Source: Henckelia pumila
Taxonomy: Eukaryota > Streptophyta > Magnoliopsida > Lamiales > Gesneriaceae
Reading direction: 5' to 3'
Assembly (NCBI RefSeq): GCF_033568475.1
Contig: NC_133120.1
Location: 98,541,180-98,605,179, forward strand
Length of the DNA: 64,000 nucleotides
Part shown: in pieces, positions 12,062-23,948 of the stretch
Layout of the letters: the number at the start of each line of letters is the position of its first letter
Position numbering within the stretch: the first letter of the stretch is position 1
Made by a program: the position numbers and the translations under genes
The notes under the pieces: generated by a model
The model's input: the letters and a program-made list of their open reading frames with translations, nothing else
The model's database searches: none
What the model was told of the DNA's origin: nothing

Positions 12062-12653
12062 TGTAAGTGGATGTGTCTTACAAGCTTGGGCCATAAACCT
12101 TACTTGGGACTTAGACTAAAACTTTAACACAAGGCTTTGAGATACATCAAGAGAAGTTAGTTTAATAGTTGAAGTCTATTAATCGGCTTTGATGGGAAAA
12201 GTATATATATGCGTTGGACAGCTCAAGGAGAAGAGACAAGAGAGACATTCGCTTAGAGATCTTAATATATAGATTAGAGAGAATTAAAAAGCAGCCGAAA
12301 AACACGGAGATCAAGGATTGCTATCTTGATAGCTTGAGGATCAGAAAGCTCAAGCCGAATCTTGTAATTATTTGCTGGTTTATTCTTGGTTGTAACCTAT
12401 AAATCATTCTTGGTGTCTGATAATAAAGGGTGACTATTTTTCTCGTGGGAGTAGATCAATTAAAGGTCGAACCACATAATCTTATTGTCTCGAGTGATAG
12501 TGGTATATTAGTGGTGTGCTTTGATACTTAGCAGATTAATTGTTCAATATTGTCCTGCTATTGTTCTTGCCGACACCAAAGAAATCCCTTGCCCTTATTG
12601 GTGATCTTGGTGCTGTATCAATCTGAGTTCTATTTGAGGATATTTTCTTAACA
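12062..12653 (+). repeat. 3' LTR of copia element
   Basis: 592 bp, same length as 7411-8002, with 14 substitutions between them by eye and no gaps. Followed by gtttc, the right copy of the target duplication. Confidence 0.92.
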
Positions 12654-12658
12654 GTTTC

Positions 12659-13515
12659 CCCCCTCCTTTGGTCAATCTTATATTTTATTGGCTGTTGATT
12701 ATGTCTCGAAATGGGTGGAAGCAATCGCCACCTCCATTAATGATGCTCGCGTAGTGGTGCAGTTTGTGCAGAAAAATATTTTCACGAGGTTTGGAACGCC
12801 AAGGGCTATAATCAGTGATGAAGGTACGCATTTTTGCAATAAAATCTTTAATTCATTACTGACAAAATATGGTGTTAGGCATAAAGTGGCATGTGCATAC
12901 CATCCTCAAACAAATGGGCAAGCTGAAATATCCAACCTGGAAATTAAGCAAATTCTGGAAAAGACTGTCAACACGAACCGGAAGGATTGGGCAATCAAGT
13001 TGGATGATGCACTATGGGCATATCGGACCGCGTTCAAAACTCCTATTGGCATGTCGCCATACAGGTTGGTCTTTGGTAAAGGATGCCATCTGCCAGTGGA
13101 GTTAGAGCATCGTGCATATTGGGCAGTGAAAAAGTTGAATTTTGATATGAAAGCTGCTGGCGAAGAGCGACTGTTGCAATTGCATGAGATCGAAGAGTTT
13201 CGTAATCATTCATACGAAAATGTCAAGCTCTACAAAGAACAGACCAAAAAGTGGCATGACAAAATATTACTGAAGAGAGAATTCGAGCCGGGACAGCATG
13301 TATTATTGTTTAATTCTCGTCTCAGATTATTTCCAGGTAAGTTGAAATCTCGTTGGTCTGGTCCGTTCACCGTGGTTAAAGTGCATCCATATGGAGCCAT
13401 TGAACTGAGCTGTCCAGATGGTCAGACATTCCAAGTCAATGGGCAGAGATTGAAACATTACTTTGGTAATGAAATGCGGAACATGGAGAAAATTGCTTTG
13501 ATCGAACCTGCGTAA
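12659..13515 (+). pseudogene. Athila integrase core and C-terminus
   Basis: Open from about 12659 to the TAA at 13513-13515 (a 275-residue frame from 12688). It shows the integrase core [23 protein letters not shown] (Gly to Glu next to the catalytic Asp), HPQTNGQAE with the catalytic Glu, [20 protein letters not shown] and [18 protein letters not shown]-terminal domain follows with [11 protein letters not shown] and [15 protein letters not shown]. It would insert element DNA into chromosomes. The N-terminal part is at 6734-7410, separated by the copia insertion, so it is a split pseudogene although this half has no stop. Confidence 0.92.
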
Positions 13516-14576
13516 CAACACCAGGAGTGTCGGGCTGACGACGTTAAACCAAGCGCTCTTTGGGAGGCAACCCAAATTTTTAAATTTTATTTTATTTTAT
13601 TTTTTTTTTAGTTACTTTTATTTAATTTCAGTTATTTTATTAATTTTGGTCCTAATTCGGAGTTTTATTGCAGGTTCTTTTCTTCACAAAAATCACATTT
13701 TGGAGTATGAAATTCGAGAATATAGCGCTCCAGCGCTCTCCATATGGCGCTCCAGCGCTAGTATGTGAGTTCCAAAGTCGAAGATTTAGCGCTCCAGCGC
13801 CCTCCATATAGCGCTCCAGCGCTGTTCTGTATCATCAAGGTCGAAGGTTTAGCGCCCCAGCGCTTCAATTATAGCGCTCCAGCGCTCTCTCAGAAAATAA
13901 TCGGGCGCTCCAGCGCCACTAATATAGCGCTCCAGCGCTATCACGAAAATTCTGAAAAATAAAAAGGGATCTCATATTTCATTCATCAAATCTTCATACT
14001 TCCCAGCCTTGTTCGCCGCCTCCACGCGACCCGCCCCTGCAAATCGAAAAAATTCCCACCTGAAAATCTCGGTTACACCATCAATCACACATATTCATCC
14101 TTTCATAGCACTTGTTTGAATTTTAGTCATCCGGGTTCCAATATTTTCGCAGCTAGGGTTCTTCAAGTTTGGTGGGGTTTCAATCAATCCTCTATCGCAT
14201 TGTTGGTTCGATTTCATGGAAGGATCGCGAGTTTATCTTCTATAATTTCCGGAATCGTTGCTATCCAATCGAGGTATTGTGAAATTTTTTTTTTACACTG
14301 GGGATTAGAGATTGATTGATCGATTATTGAATTGGATTGAAGTCATATCTTCTTGTTAATTCATTGGTGCTTATCAGACGTTTTTGTGGATGGTGTTGGA
14401 GATTTGTGAATCATACGGTTAATTGTGCCTATCTTGGGTTGTTAGAACTTCGAAGTATTATTGTTGGTTGTGCGGAGTAGTGAATTGTGTTGATTGGGTG
14501 AGGCTTGAACGCCATTGTTGGAAGTGATTCATTGTTGTTCATTATTGTTTGGTTGAATTGTGATTAGAATATTGTA
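13516..14576 (+). other. Athila post-pol spacer
   Basis: After the integrase stop comes a conserved Athila-like stretch (GGGAGGCAACCCAA near 13561), then poly-T-rich sequence. The GC module array follows at 13724-13939. From about 14000 a leader-like region runs to the ATG at 14577. Short frames at 13765 and 14116 lack family features. Spliced leaders for the downstream Athila ORF are known in the clade, but I see no decisive splice pair. Confidence 0.55.
13724..13939. repeat. Array of four 14-8-14 GC module pairs
   Basis: Eight 14-bp modules close to AGCGCTCCAGCGCT at 13724, 13746, 13788, 13810, 13851, 13873, 13904 and 13926. Each pair is separated by exactly 8 bp (22 bp start to start), and pairs lie 17-28 bp apart. 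The spacer ctccatat occurs in two pairs. Each module is a pseudo-palindrome. Function unknown. The same pair recurs in this element's LTR and in an hAT transposon at 53594-53629. Confidence 0.93.
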
Positions 14577-15650
14577 ATGGCACCGAGAAAGAAACAAAAG
14601 CAGGGTGCATCTTCGTCCGGTACCTTCGATGCTTATCGGTTTTGGGATGAAGAGGCCGCCAATAATTATCCTCTCATGGTGAGCAAGAGCATGGTTAGAG
14701 AACGAGGTTTTGATCCTAATTCCCCTCTACCATTGTGGGATGTGCGACTTGCAGCTGATGAGCGAATATGGACGCGTTTTGTCCAACATTCCGGTGATGC
14801 TGTGATTTTTTTAGTCCGGGAATTTTATGCCAATCTCAAATGCAAGCATGAGCAGTATCATGTTCTAGTGCGGGGAAAGAGGGTGGCTTTTGATGGACAT
14901 TCTATTAACTCCCTCTTCCATATGACATCTCTTGATATGGATGAATATTCGGAGTTCCAGGCCGGTGAGGTAGACTATGATGAGATTCTAGCGACCCTGT
15001 GTGAGGAAGGGGAGCAGTGGAAGATGAAAGATGAGAAGGTGGTGCATTTTCCGTCTGGAAAAATGAAGCAAGACGCGAGGTCTTGGTTTTTCTTGGTGGA
15101 TGCTCGTGTTTTGCCGACAGGTCACACTTCTGAGGTGACGAAGAAACGGGCTGTCCTGACTTACTGTATCGTCACTGGGAAGACGATAAACTTGGGAAAT
15201 ATCATTCAGGAATCCATTCTTGCAGCCGTTAGGGGCGCTACTACTGGAGGATTGCCGCACCCATCATTGATCACTTCCCTTTGTGCACGTGCTGGGGTTA
15301 CATGGGGTGCCGAGGAAGAGCTTTTTAAGGTCCAAGGACCGATTACTGGGACTACATGGGAGAATTTACCGCCACCTCCGAGAGCAGCAGCACCTCAGGA
15401 TCGCCCTGCGAGTAGCAGCCAGCCACCACCACTACCACTTACTGGAGCGTATGAGCATTTTGATGAGCGATTGATGCAAGTGGAGCAGCGGCTAGACCTT
15501 CATTGTCGTCGGACTGATATTTTCATGGATTATATGGTGGATTTCACGACGACTCTAGCCCAGCGCTTTCCTGGCTCCAGTGAGGATCCGCAGTTTCCCC
15601 CACCTCCTACTTGGCCCCCTCGGGATGACGACATGGACGATGACCACTGA
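14577..15650 (+). CDS. Athila downstream ORF, 'putative plant transposon protein' type
   Basis: 357 residues from ATG to TGA, uninterrupted. An N-terminal basic Ser/Gly start (MAPRKKQKQGASSSG) leads to a domain running about residues 20-250. Segments there (VRERGF, VLVRGKRVAFDGHSIN, WFFLVDARVLPTGHTSEVTKKRAVLTY, LGNIIQES, GGLPHPSLITSLCARAGVTW) resemble the plant 'putative transposon protein' domain often encoded between pol and the 3' LTR in Athila-like elements. A Pro-rich linker and an acidic tail follow. No signal peptide or membrane helix is visible, so I would not call it an envelope protein. It is the only transposon frame in the window without a lesion. Confidence 0.72.
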   Translation: MAPRKKQKQGASSSGTFDAYRFWDEEAANNYPLMVSKSMVRERGFDPNSPLPLWDVRLAADERIWTRFVQHSGDAVIFLVREFYANLKCKHEQYHVLVRGKRVAFDGHSINSLFHMTSLDMDEYSEFQAGEVDYDEILATLCEEGEQWKMKDEKVVHFPSGKMKQDARSWFFLVDARVLPTGHTSEVTKKRAVLTYCIVTGKTINLGNIIQESILAAVRGATTGGLPHPSLITSLCARAGVTWGAEEELFKVQGPITGTTWENLPPPPRAAAPQDRPASSSQPPPLPLTGAYEHFDERLMQVEQRLDLHCRRTDIFMDYMVDFTTTLAQRFPGSSEDPQFPPPPTWPPRDDDMDDDH

Positions 15651-16991
15651 TGGTCATTGTCATAGGTATGTGTTCGTTCCTTGTTTTTATTGATATTGCA
15701 CATTGAGGACAATGCACATATCTAAGTTTGGGGGGATGTTGTTTGTTGTTTTAGCAGTTTTGTTAAGCTGTTTGTTAAATGGATGGTTGTTGAAGCTGAA
15801 GTGAAGTTGAGTTGCGAGTTTGATGGGTTATTGCATGCTAAATTAGTCACTAGTTCCTGCATTTGTGTTTTTTTTTTTTTAGTTTTCTTGTTTGTTTTAT
15901 GTTTTTGCTGGTGTTGTTTTTTTTGTTGTCAGTTTTATCGTTTGTTTGTTCGTTTTGGTGTTTGACTTTGTCGTTTGTGTGGTTGTTTATTTGAGAAAAC
16001 AAAACAAAAATGTGAAAAATTATAAAAAAACAAAAGAAAAATGGCCTATGATGATGAAGTGGAAAAAAAAATAATAAAAGGAGTTTATAATCTAGTGTTG
16101 GCAACATTGTATCTTGAGTTCTCACCTTTTATGCACTATAGCCTTGACTGTCGATACTCCTGATAAGTAGAGAAAATTGTGTGGATTTTGTGAAAAGATT
16201 AGCTGATTTGATTCTTAACTTTGGTGATACATACTCAAAACTGAGGTAGATTTTTACAAACAGAGAAATGATTTAGGCAACTTTGTTTTTGAGCCTGCAA
16301 GCCTTTGATTTGTTAGTCTTTCATTTGTAGCCTTGCGAAAAAAAAAAAAAGAATAAAAATCCAAAAGAAAATGAAAAGCCAAAAATCTAATTGGATGAAA
16401 AAGATGGAGAAAGTAAGGTGAGGGGAGGCATTGAAAATGGATTGAAATTCGAGTCCAAAGAAAATGCAAAAAGGTGTAGAATGTATGGAGTAGAGGAGTC
16501 AGACAAATGTCTGACAATGCCCTGCAACTGATAAACCTAGCCTAATCAATACCGCAGAAAATTATAAATATCCAATTCCCTTTACTTGAATCCTATATGG
16601 TTACATTGAATATCTGTACTGGATACTTCCCTACTATAAAAAGTGCTTGCCTAAAAGAACTACCTGATAAGTCATGTTGATCTTTGTGAGTAACGGTTGA
16701 ACTTGGTGGAGAGTGTGTTGAAACTAGAGAGCGGGGTTAATGATTCTTTGAGGCTTATTGATTGCATGATTTGATCGAAATTTAGGTGGGTAGACAAGAT
16801 TGGCTAATCACACACACACGAGGACTCTTGAGAAAATTAGCTACACATGGATTAATTGTTGAACATCTGAGGCCAGTTGGTTTATTTTAGTTTTACTGCT
16901 TTCTTGTGTTTTAATTCCTTGTGTGTCTATGTGTCTTGTTTGTTTGTTTTGTTTTGCTCGGGACTAGCAAAAGTTCAAGTTTGGGAGGATT
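15651..16991 (+). other. Athila 3' non-coding region and polypurine tract
   Basis: Starts just after the downstream ORF with CATTGAGGACAATG and AAGTTTGGGGGGAT (near 15696-15740), hallmarks of Athila 3' regions. T-rich and A-rich tracts follow. It ends with TTCAAGTTTGGGAGGATT, whose GGGAGGA (16983-16989) is the likely polypurine tract before the LTR. No coding seen; frames here are low-complexity. Confidence 0.7.
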
Positions 16992-18336
16992 TGATAAGTG
17001 CAAATTTTGCACTTATATTTTATATGAATTGACTTGGCTTTTGTTTTGTTTTGAGCGATGTTATGCGTATTTTCTTGTTGTTTGTGTTGTTTGCAAGAAT
17101 TTGAGTGTTATTCATTTTAGTTGGTCAAAATAAGTGAAAAAGAGGTGAAAAAGAGTTGAAGAACACAAAATAAAAAGTGCCCAGCCTAGCGCCCCAGCGC
17201 TACAAGCCAAGCGCTCCAGCGCTATACGGAGTCTTCCGAAGGGTGAAAAGCCAAGGAAATAGCGCTCCAGCGCTACACATACAGCGCTCCAGCGCTGTTG
17301 GAAGAAAATGACGGGCACTCCAACGCTGACGGCTAGCGCTCCAGCGCTGCGCAATCTTAAAATTTGGAAAGTTTTTGATCGAGTTTAAGAAAGGATTTTA
17401 AGGCTTATTCTGGAGGGGACGAGGGTTTAGAGAGTTTTCAGAGCAGAGAGACGGCTATTGAGAGTTTTGAAGTGCACAAGAGCTCGAGAATTTGGTACGA
17501 AGACGGAAGACGGCGGCATCCGGCGACAGAGAAGCTTCATTCTAATTCGTTCTAGTTTCTCTTTGAACTCTATTTTTCTTAGTTCATGGATTGTTGGAAA
17601 AACATATTTTATTTGATTTTGAATTGCGTTATGAACTAATTTCTTAGTCTAGAGGTAGACGGATCTTGACTGGAAACCATGATTAAAATATTTTGATTTA
17701 TATATTTAAATTTTCTTTGCACAGTTTATTTGTGTTTTCCTGATCTTAATGCTTTCAATTTACTGGCCATAGATTGAATGATAATTTATTTAGAATCTAT
17801 CACTCGAGAGAGGAGATTTTGAATTCGGCATAGGAAAATACATCTTTGGTGTTTATATTGTTCGAGAGGCATATAACTCCATAGAAGCCATTAGAAGAAT
17901 TCTTGTGCTATTTCCCGAATTTAATAATTGAACTTTGATAGAGATATTGAGTTTGTTATTGGATACGAATTTTTGCTTGACACTCGAGAGAGGTAGTAGA
18001 AAATAATAGGGATTCTTGGCTAATAAACTAGAAGAATTGGTAATTAAATAATCATTAGAAATAAATTGTGGTGGACAGTCAAGTGAAGTCAAACCTCTAG
18101 CATTCATCGCTTATTGAATTTTCATCTCGTGAACTCTTGGTTATTTAGTTTTGTTTCTTGCAAATTTTAGTTTTATAAAAATCAAACCATTTTCGTAGCT
18201 CTACATAGGATTAGGATTTTATTAGTTGCAAATATTTGATATAATATCATTTATTCATTCTCCGTGGGATCGACTTGGACTTAATTCCTATATTATAACT
18301 TGACATCGTGCGCTTGCGAACAAAAAACACGCAACA
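16992..18336 (+). repeat. 3' LTR of Athila element
   Basis: About 1345 bp from TGATAAGTGCAAATTTTGCA, itself a partly palindromic start typical of Athila LTRs, to CACGCAACA. Near the end are CTCCGTGGGATCGAC and TATATTATAACTTGACATCG, also typical. No partner LTR is in the window, so the 3' limit rests on the TG...CA rule and family appearance. Confidence 0.78.
17188..17348. repeat. Three GC module pairs inside the Athila LTR
   Basis: Modules AGCGCCCCAGCGCT / AGCGCTCCAGCGCT at 17188, 17210, 17261, 17283, 17314 (two changes) and 17335. Spacers within pairs are 8, 8 and 7 bp. Same syntax as 13724-13939. Confidence 0.92.
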
Positions 18337-19563
18337 ATATCTTCATACTTCATTGATAAATAAATAAATAAATAAATACATGCCGGATCTTATAATAAAG
18401 TTAACAAAAACAAAATTACCTATAACCAACAGATTAAGTATAGTCTTTAGTAGCTTATCTCTTATCAATTAAATCACCTTTAATATATAAGTAAAATAAT
18501 ATTAATTGAGTTGGGAATTCATTTGTTTGGAGAAAAAAGAGAGAGATGCTAAACTTATACTGATACCAAGAATTGAAGCAAATATGTTGGCTGCAGGTTA
18601 GATTCCTCTGCCCCATCATCATTAATGTCCTCTTTTGTGCAAAACATACACTACTTGCAGTATTTTGAAACCCCCTGTCTAATTCACCAAATTAGCACTA
18701 ACTTTACCCCCTTTTTAAAAAAAAAATACTAAATAGAACTGAAATGGGTTTTTTAAAATCGAATAATTAGGCAACAACAGTAGCCGAATTGCCTCTGGCA
18801 ATGATTTTTTTTGTCTTTTACTCTGCAAGTGTGTGTATGAAATCATGAAATAGTTAATTAAAAACTTTTGAGTTCCACCCTGAAAAATAGTGTATATATG
18901 TTCCTTGCTACATTTTCTTTTTGAAATGATGATTAACCGCAATTCATTCCACATGCACATTCATACATCATTTTTTTTCTTCAGCATTAATCTAAATCAT
19001 CATAATCCGACACAATGTAGCACATATGAACATTGAAAATGCATCCATATTTTGAATAACACTATTTTATTACTTCAAACTTATAAAGAAATAAACTTTG
19101 TCAAAGCAAGTAACTAAAAACGCACCAAAAACCCATTCGGAGATCTCCAGAAGCCCTTCTGGCGGTTTAAGAAAGAAAAACTTGCAGAGAAGCGCCATTA
19201 AGTCACCTATTTAAGTACTAGGCTTCGAATATAGCCTATAACGACCAAGAATAGCTAGAAATCGAAGAAAACGCAGAAACAACTTCAAGCTATAAACTCG
19301 AGATTCAAGTCATAATTGGAGTTTTTAAGGCCTGGGCTAGCTGCAAGGAGGTCGGAAGACTTGTATCTGGCGATCGACCGACGACTAGGGCGCCGCCGGA
19401 GCTGAGCTGGGTCGAAGGGGCGGCTGGTTGGGGTTTGGGTTTTCCCTTTTCTTTCTGTTTTTTAGTTGTTTATTCAGTCAAAAATGTATCCCTGTAGGTA
19501 TACATATATAGGTATGTATCTTTTTTCATTATTATTATTATTACTAAAGGAACATGTTCCGGA
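18337..19563. other. Intergenic, no gene seen
   Basis: AT-rich. It contains an AAAT microsatellite (about 18358-18378) and a GC-richer stretch at 19130-19450 without a convincing frame. No RNA gene recognised. Confidence 0.5.
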
Positions 19564-20445
<882 letters not shown>

Positions 20446-20454
20446 TTCGGGAAA

Positions 20455-20624
20455 TTCGACCCTATAGTTGTGGTATTGCCCCCAACTGTAGGGTGAAGGG
20501 TCCAGATTTGATTTATTTTCATGTGGGGTCCATATTTTTTGTGAACCCCAAATGAAAATAATTATGTGTACAAATCTGAACCATTCCCCTGCCGTTGGGG
20601 CAATACCACTACTACAGGGTCGAA
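20455..20624. repeat. 170-bp imperfect hairpin, MITE-like
   Basis: Outer arms TTCGACCCTATAGTTGTGG and, inverted, TTCGACCCTGTAGTAGTGG match over about 30 bp, followed by more imperfect pairing (tattgcccc, ttattttcat, ggggtccata) to a short loop near 20535. It begins ten bases after the hAT-like element ends. Could be a foldback MITE or a small-RNA precursor; no target duplication found. Confidence 0.6.
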
Positions 20625-22439
20625 GCTCCCAACATGTTCATGTTGAAGATTTTGAAGCATGTGCATGTTAAGACAAATATAATTTATTATGTCAATGAAT
20701 ATAATTTACAATTTTTTTATTTTTTTCACAGCACAAAAGTTCGATTCATCTCAATTAAAAAAACAACAAAGTTACAGGAAGAACATCAATCAAAGAAGAT
20801 CAAGCATATATAAGCGAAGTGAATAAAAAAGTAAGAACTTTCAGTCTAGGAATAATAAAATGCACAAATAAGAACACAAGCAAGAAACCTATTAATTAAT
20901 CGAATAATATAATCATGATGTTGATGATGACCAAAGAAGAAGAAAAACTTGGAAGTCAATCAGAAATTACAGGCGTCTTTCTATACATTCCATCGCAAGA
21001 AGAAATCATAAATCAAATAGAAGAAGACAAGAACAAGAAGAAATAAAGCAAAAAGTCGATCAATTGTCATGCTGAATGAGATGCTATGTTCTTTTCACTA
21101 AATGCTCACATCACATGATAACAAATAAACAATCTAAATTATTGTGGTAATAATAAATGAGATGCATTTACAAAAGTATTAATTAATCATGACAAGGGGA
21201 AGCATCGGGACATTAAAAGAATTCAAATGAGCACTACAAGTCTACAACAAATATAAATTTTCGCAGCGCGACATCAATGGTGCACAATAAAAGCAGATCG
21301 TTGATGTTATAGATGCCCTAGCCCCATCCCGAATTTGCCGCCATCGTTATCCGTACGTTGCCTGAAATGGGGCAACGGTGTACGTGACTTGTAGCCTAGC
21401 CATAGATGACCTCAACCATGGCTTGAATTGTGCTTGAGAGGTCAAGAACCTCATGCTCGAAGCCCTATTGCGACATAAAATGCGTTATTCGATTTGAGAT
21501 TTCCAATCTTTCTTCTTGGATTTCTGGTTGAGTTGCTTCATTTCGAGCTTAGGAGGGAATTCGAGGTAGTTTTACTCTCTTCCAGTCATTTCCATTCTTG
21601 ACCAGCTCTTCTTCGACAAGTTTACTAAATTTCTGTCCCAGCTCGACTTTTCTTCGATTATGAATGTTTAAAGCCTTCTAGTTTAAATCTTGTTACAATC
21701 CCTTAACTATTATTAAGCCTTAATGTTTGATTAATTTGGTGTTTGGAAGACCACGTGTATCTCTATTCTTGCTACACTTTTTGCACTGTTGCGATCCTCT
21801 GTGCTCATAATCTCCACCGATCCTGCTCATAAATTATTCAACAACCAATATTATTTAAAATTCACTCTTACTGCATTTTTTAAAACAAATTCATCATTTT
21901 TTTGACATTTTATGATGAATATTTATGCAAGAATTGAACTATTTAACTAATTTCATAAACAATGTAAAATAATACTAAATAATGAAGTCAAATATGGAAA
22001 AAATATATACATATATATATGAGAGAGATAATAAATTAGTGTAATATAAATTAATTAAATAATGATGCAACATTCCATTAGTAAATGAAAAAAATGAAAA
22101 GAAAAATTTTACCTTTTGTAAAATTACTCAATTTCATAATCTGCAATCTGAGTAATCAACATGGTTTAATTGAATAATAAGTAAAAAAAACTTAACGGTA
22201 TGTCTACCTATGACGCAACGAAAGTTTGCGAGAAATTTTCGTGTATGTATTAAATTGGTTGGAGGGCCGCACGAAAAAAGGAGATAGAAGATGAACAGAG
22301 TTAGTGAACCATGAGTGTTATGGTGATTTAACTCATTTAGAGCAAGATTTTTGTCATAAATACATATTCACGATTTTTTTATTTTGTTATATATATCATT
22401 ATTTATTAATTAAATTTATTTTCATATTAATTTAAATAC
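20625..22439. other. Intergenic, no gene seen
   Basis: AT-rich, with purine-rich (agaagaag) stretches at 20930-21050. A GC-richer part at 21290-21480 has no frame over 60 codons that resembles a protein. Nothing else supported. Confidence 0.45.
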
Positions 22440-22524
22440 TAATTTTTTAAAAATAATCGGGGGCCCGTATCAAGGTGGGGCCCTGGGCGATCGCCCGGCC
22501 CGCCCTGCCTTAGGACCGCCTCTG
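22440..22524 (-). mobile_element. Possible DNA-transposon end fragment
   Basis: GC-rich island in AT-rich sequence. Read on the minus strand from 22524 it starts CAGAGGCGGTCCTAAGGCAG and continues with GGGCGATCGCCC. This resembles the terminal region of some plant hAT elements. No partner end or target duplication was found. Confidence 0.35.
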
Positions 22525-22540
22525 GCTGAGGTGGGGGTGT

Positions 22541-23939
22541 TGCAAGAGATGTAATATTACTCAAAGTATTCAAGTAGTAACTTTTGGAAGAACCAGAATA
22601 AGGAGTGACGTAGGAGCATTTAAGTTTCCGAACATCAAGAAACAATCTACCGAGTTATTTATTGCATTTTACACTCACACACCATTAGAACCAACATATG
22701 CAGTCTAATCTCCCAGTTATCCTCTTTCCGCACAAGTATTTTTTTGTTAACTTTCGGAGACACAAGGGAAATGAAAGTTCAGTGGCTAACACTACTGGAC
22801 TCGCTAGTATCAGTCAGCTACTACTTCTTGCAACAAGTTCTAGAGAACAATAGCAGCTCACTACTCATTCTACTCCAGTAGCATTAGCAACCCGATCCTG
22901 ACACATACACTTGTAAATTCTTGTGTTCAACTTGAGAATTATAAAATATAATTTAAAATGACCAAAAACAAGGGAAATAGTATAGTTTTGTTTTTTTATA
23001 AAAAAATAATTCCTTCTAATTTTCTCATATTAAAAAATTTTAGTTTAATTTTGTCATATGAGTTCCTATATGTAAATAAATATGAATGATTAATAATCAT
23101 ATAGTGAATACAAAGTAAGAAAAAAATGAAATAATAAGAAAGAAATCATTTAGGTTCTGTTTGGACATGTATTTTTGAAACGTTTTTAGCGTTTTATATG
23201 TAAATGAATACAACTCAAAGAATATGTTTGGATAAATAAGATAAATTATTTATCTTTTTTTTTTAATTTTAATTTCTTGCATGGGCACTTCACCCATCTT
23301 CATATTTGGGAGTAGGGTATTCAGAACCCATGGCCATCACGGAGTTAGTCAAATATATATCCTTCTAGCATGTAAATGGAAAATAAGCCAAAAGGTGACA
23401 ATTTACTTTTTACGACACAGATTTGCTTCTCTAACACATAACTTTGCTCAAAATGTTTTAACTTTGCTAATGTTAAAAAGCTAATAAGCTGAAAACCTGG
23501 AAATTGGAATCCCATAATAACGACGATTTTTAAAAAAAAATAATAATTGGAAAACAAAACATATATTATAATAATATTTAAATGATGAGTAAAATATTCA
23601 ATAGTTATGATTTTGTTGGCTATAAGCCCATATTTGACTTGAATTTAATAAGTCGACTCAAAGATCATAATTTCAGGGGCTCAAATTTAAAATTATTTTT
23701 AAAAAAAAAAAATTGTTTGTGTGGTTGTGCTTCAATTTTGTGTTTGAAGTTATAGATAATTAATCTATCTATAAATTATCTTATCTATCTCACGTTTTTT
23801 TGTCAAATTATTTATCAATCTTTCAATTATTTATCTCCCCTCAATCAAATCATAAATTATTTATCTTACATCAATAAAATCATTGAATTTAAATTACTAT
23901 ATTATCCTTTATAAATAATATTATTCATATTTTTATTAA
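22541..23939. other. Intergenic, no gene seen
   Basis: AT-rich. The segment at about 23775-23930 is similar to 29515-29640 (shared ATCAAATCAT..AATTTAAATTACTAT..), indicating two copies of a dispersed AT-rich repeat. Confidence 0.5.
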
Positions 23940-23948
23940 TTATTAAAA

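Larger units (their letters stand above)
7411..12653 (+). mobile_element. Complete Tork/TNT1-like copia retrotransposon, coding broken
   Basis: 5243 bp with two 592-bp LTRs, gag-pol in copia order (protease, integrase, reverse transcriptase, RNase H) and a target duplication gtttc at 7406-7410 and 12654-12658. I count 14 differences between the LTRs (about 2.4 percent). It is thus older than the gypsy insertion at 102-6728 and younger than the Athila host. The gag motif SLANRLYMKQRLYSFK and the domain order fit the Tork clade. Confidence 0.92.
1..18336 (+). mobile_element. Athila-type Ty3/gypsy retrotransposon, 5' part outside window
   Basis: This is the host layer of a three-element nest. 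Its own sequence is at 1-101, 6729-7410 and 12654-18336; the rest is two later insertions. Order of parts: end of reverse transcriptase/RNase H, integrase zinc region, integrase core and C-terminus, a long 3' region with one extra ORF, then the 3' LTR. The integrase segment [20 protein letters not shown] and the long region between pol and LTR are characteristic of the Athila clade (family knowledge). The 5' LTR, primer binding site and gag lie left of the window, so the target duplication cannot be checked. Confidence 0.9.

Noticed and set aside
14577..15650. Calling the Athila downstream ORF an envelope gene
   Set aside because: No signal peptide, membrane segment or glycoprotein features; it fits the plant transposon-protein domain better.
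13724..17348. CRISPR-like array of short repeats and spacers
   Set aside because: Repeats are only 14 bp, paired at 8 bp, inside a plant retrotransposon, with no cas genes; the genome is eukaryotic.
22439..22645. Minus-strand frame across the GC-rich island
   Set aside because: No motif; the island looks like a transposon end fragment.
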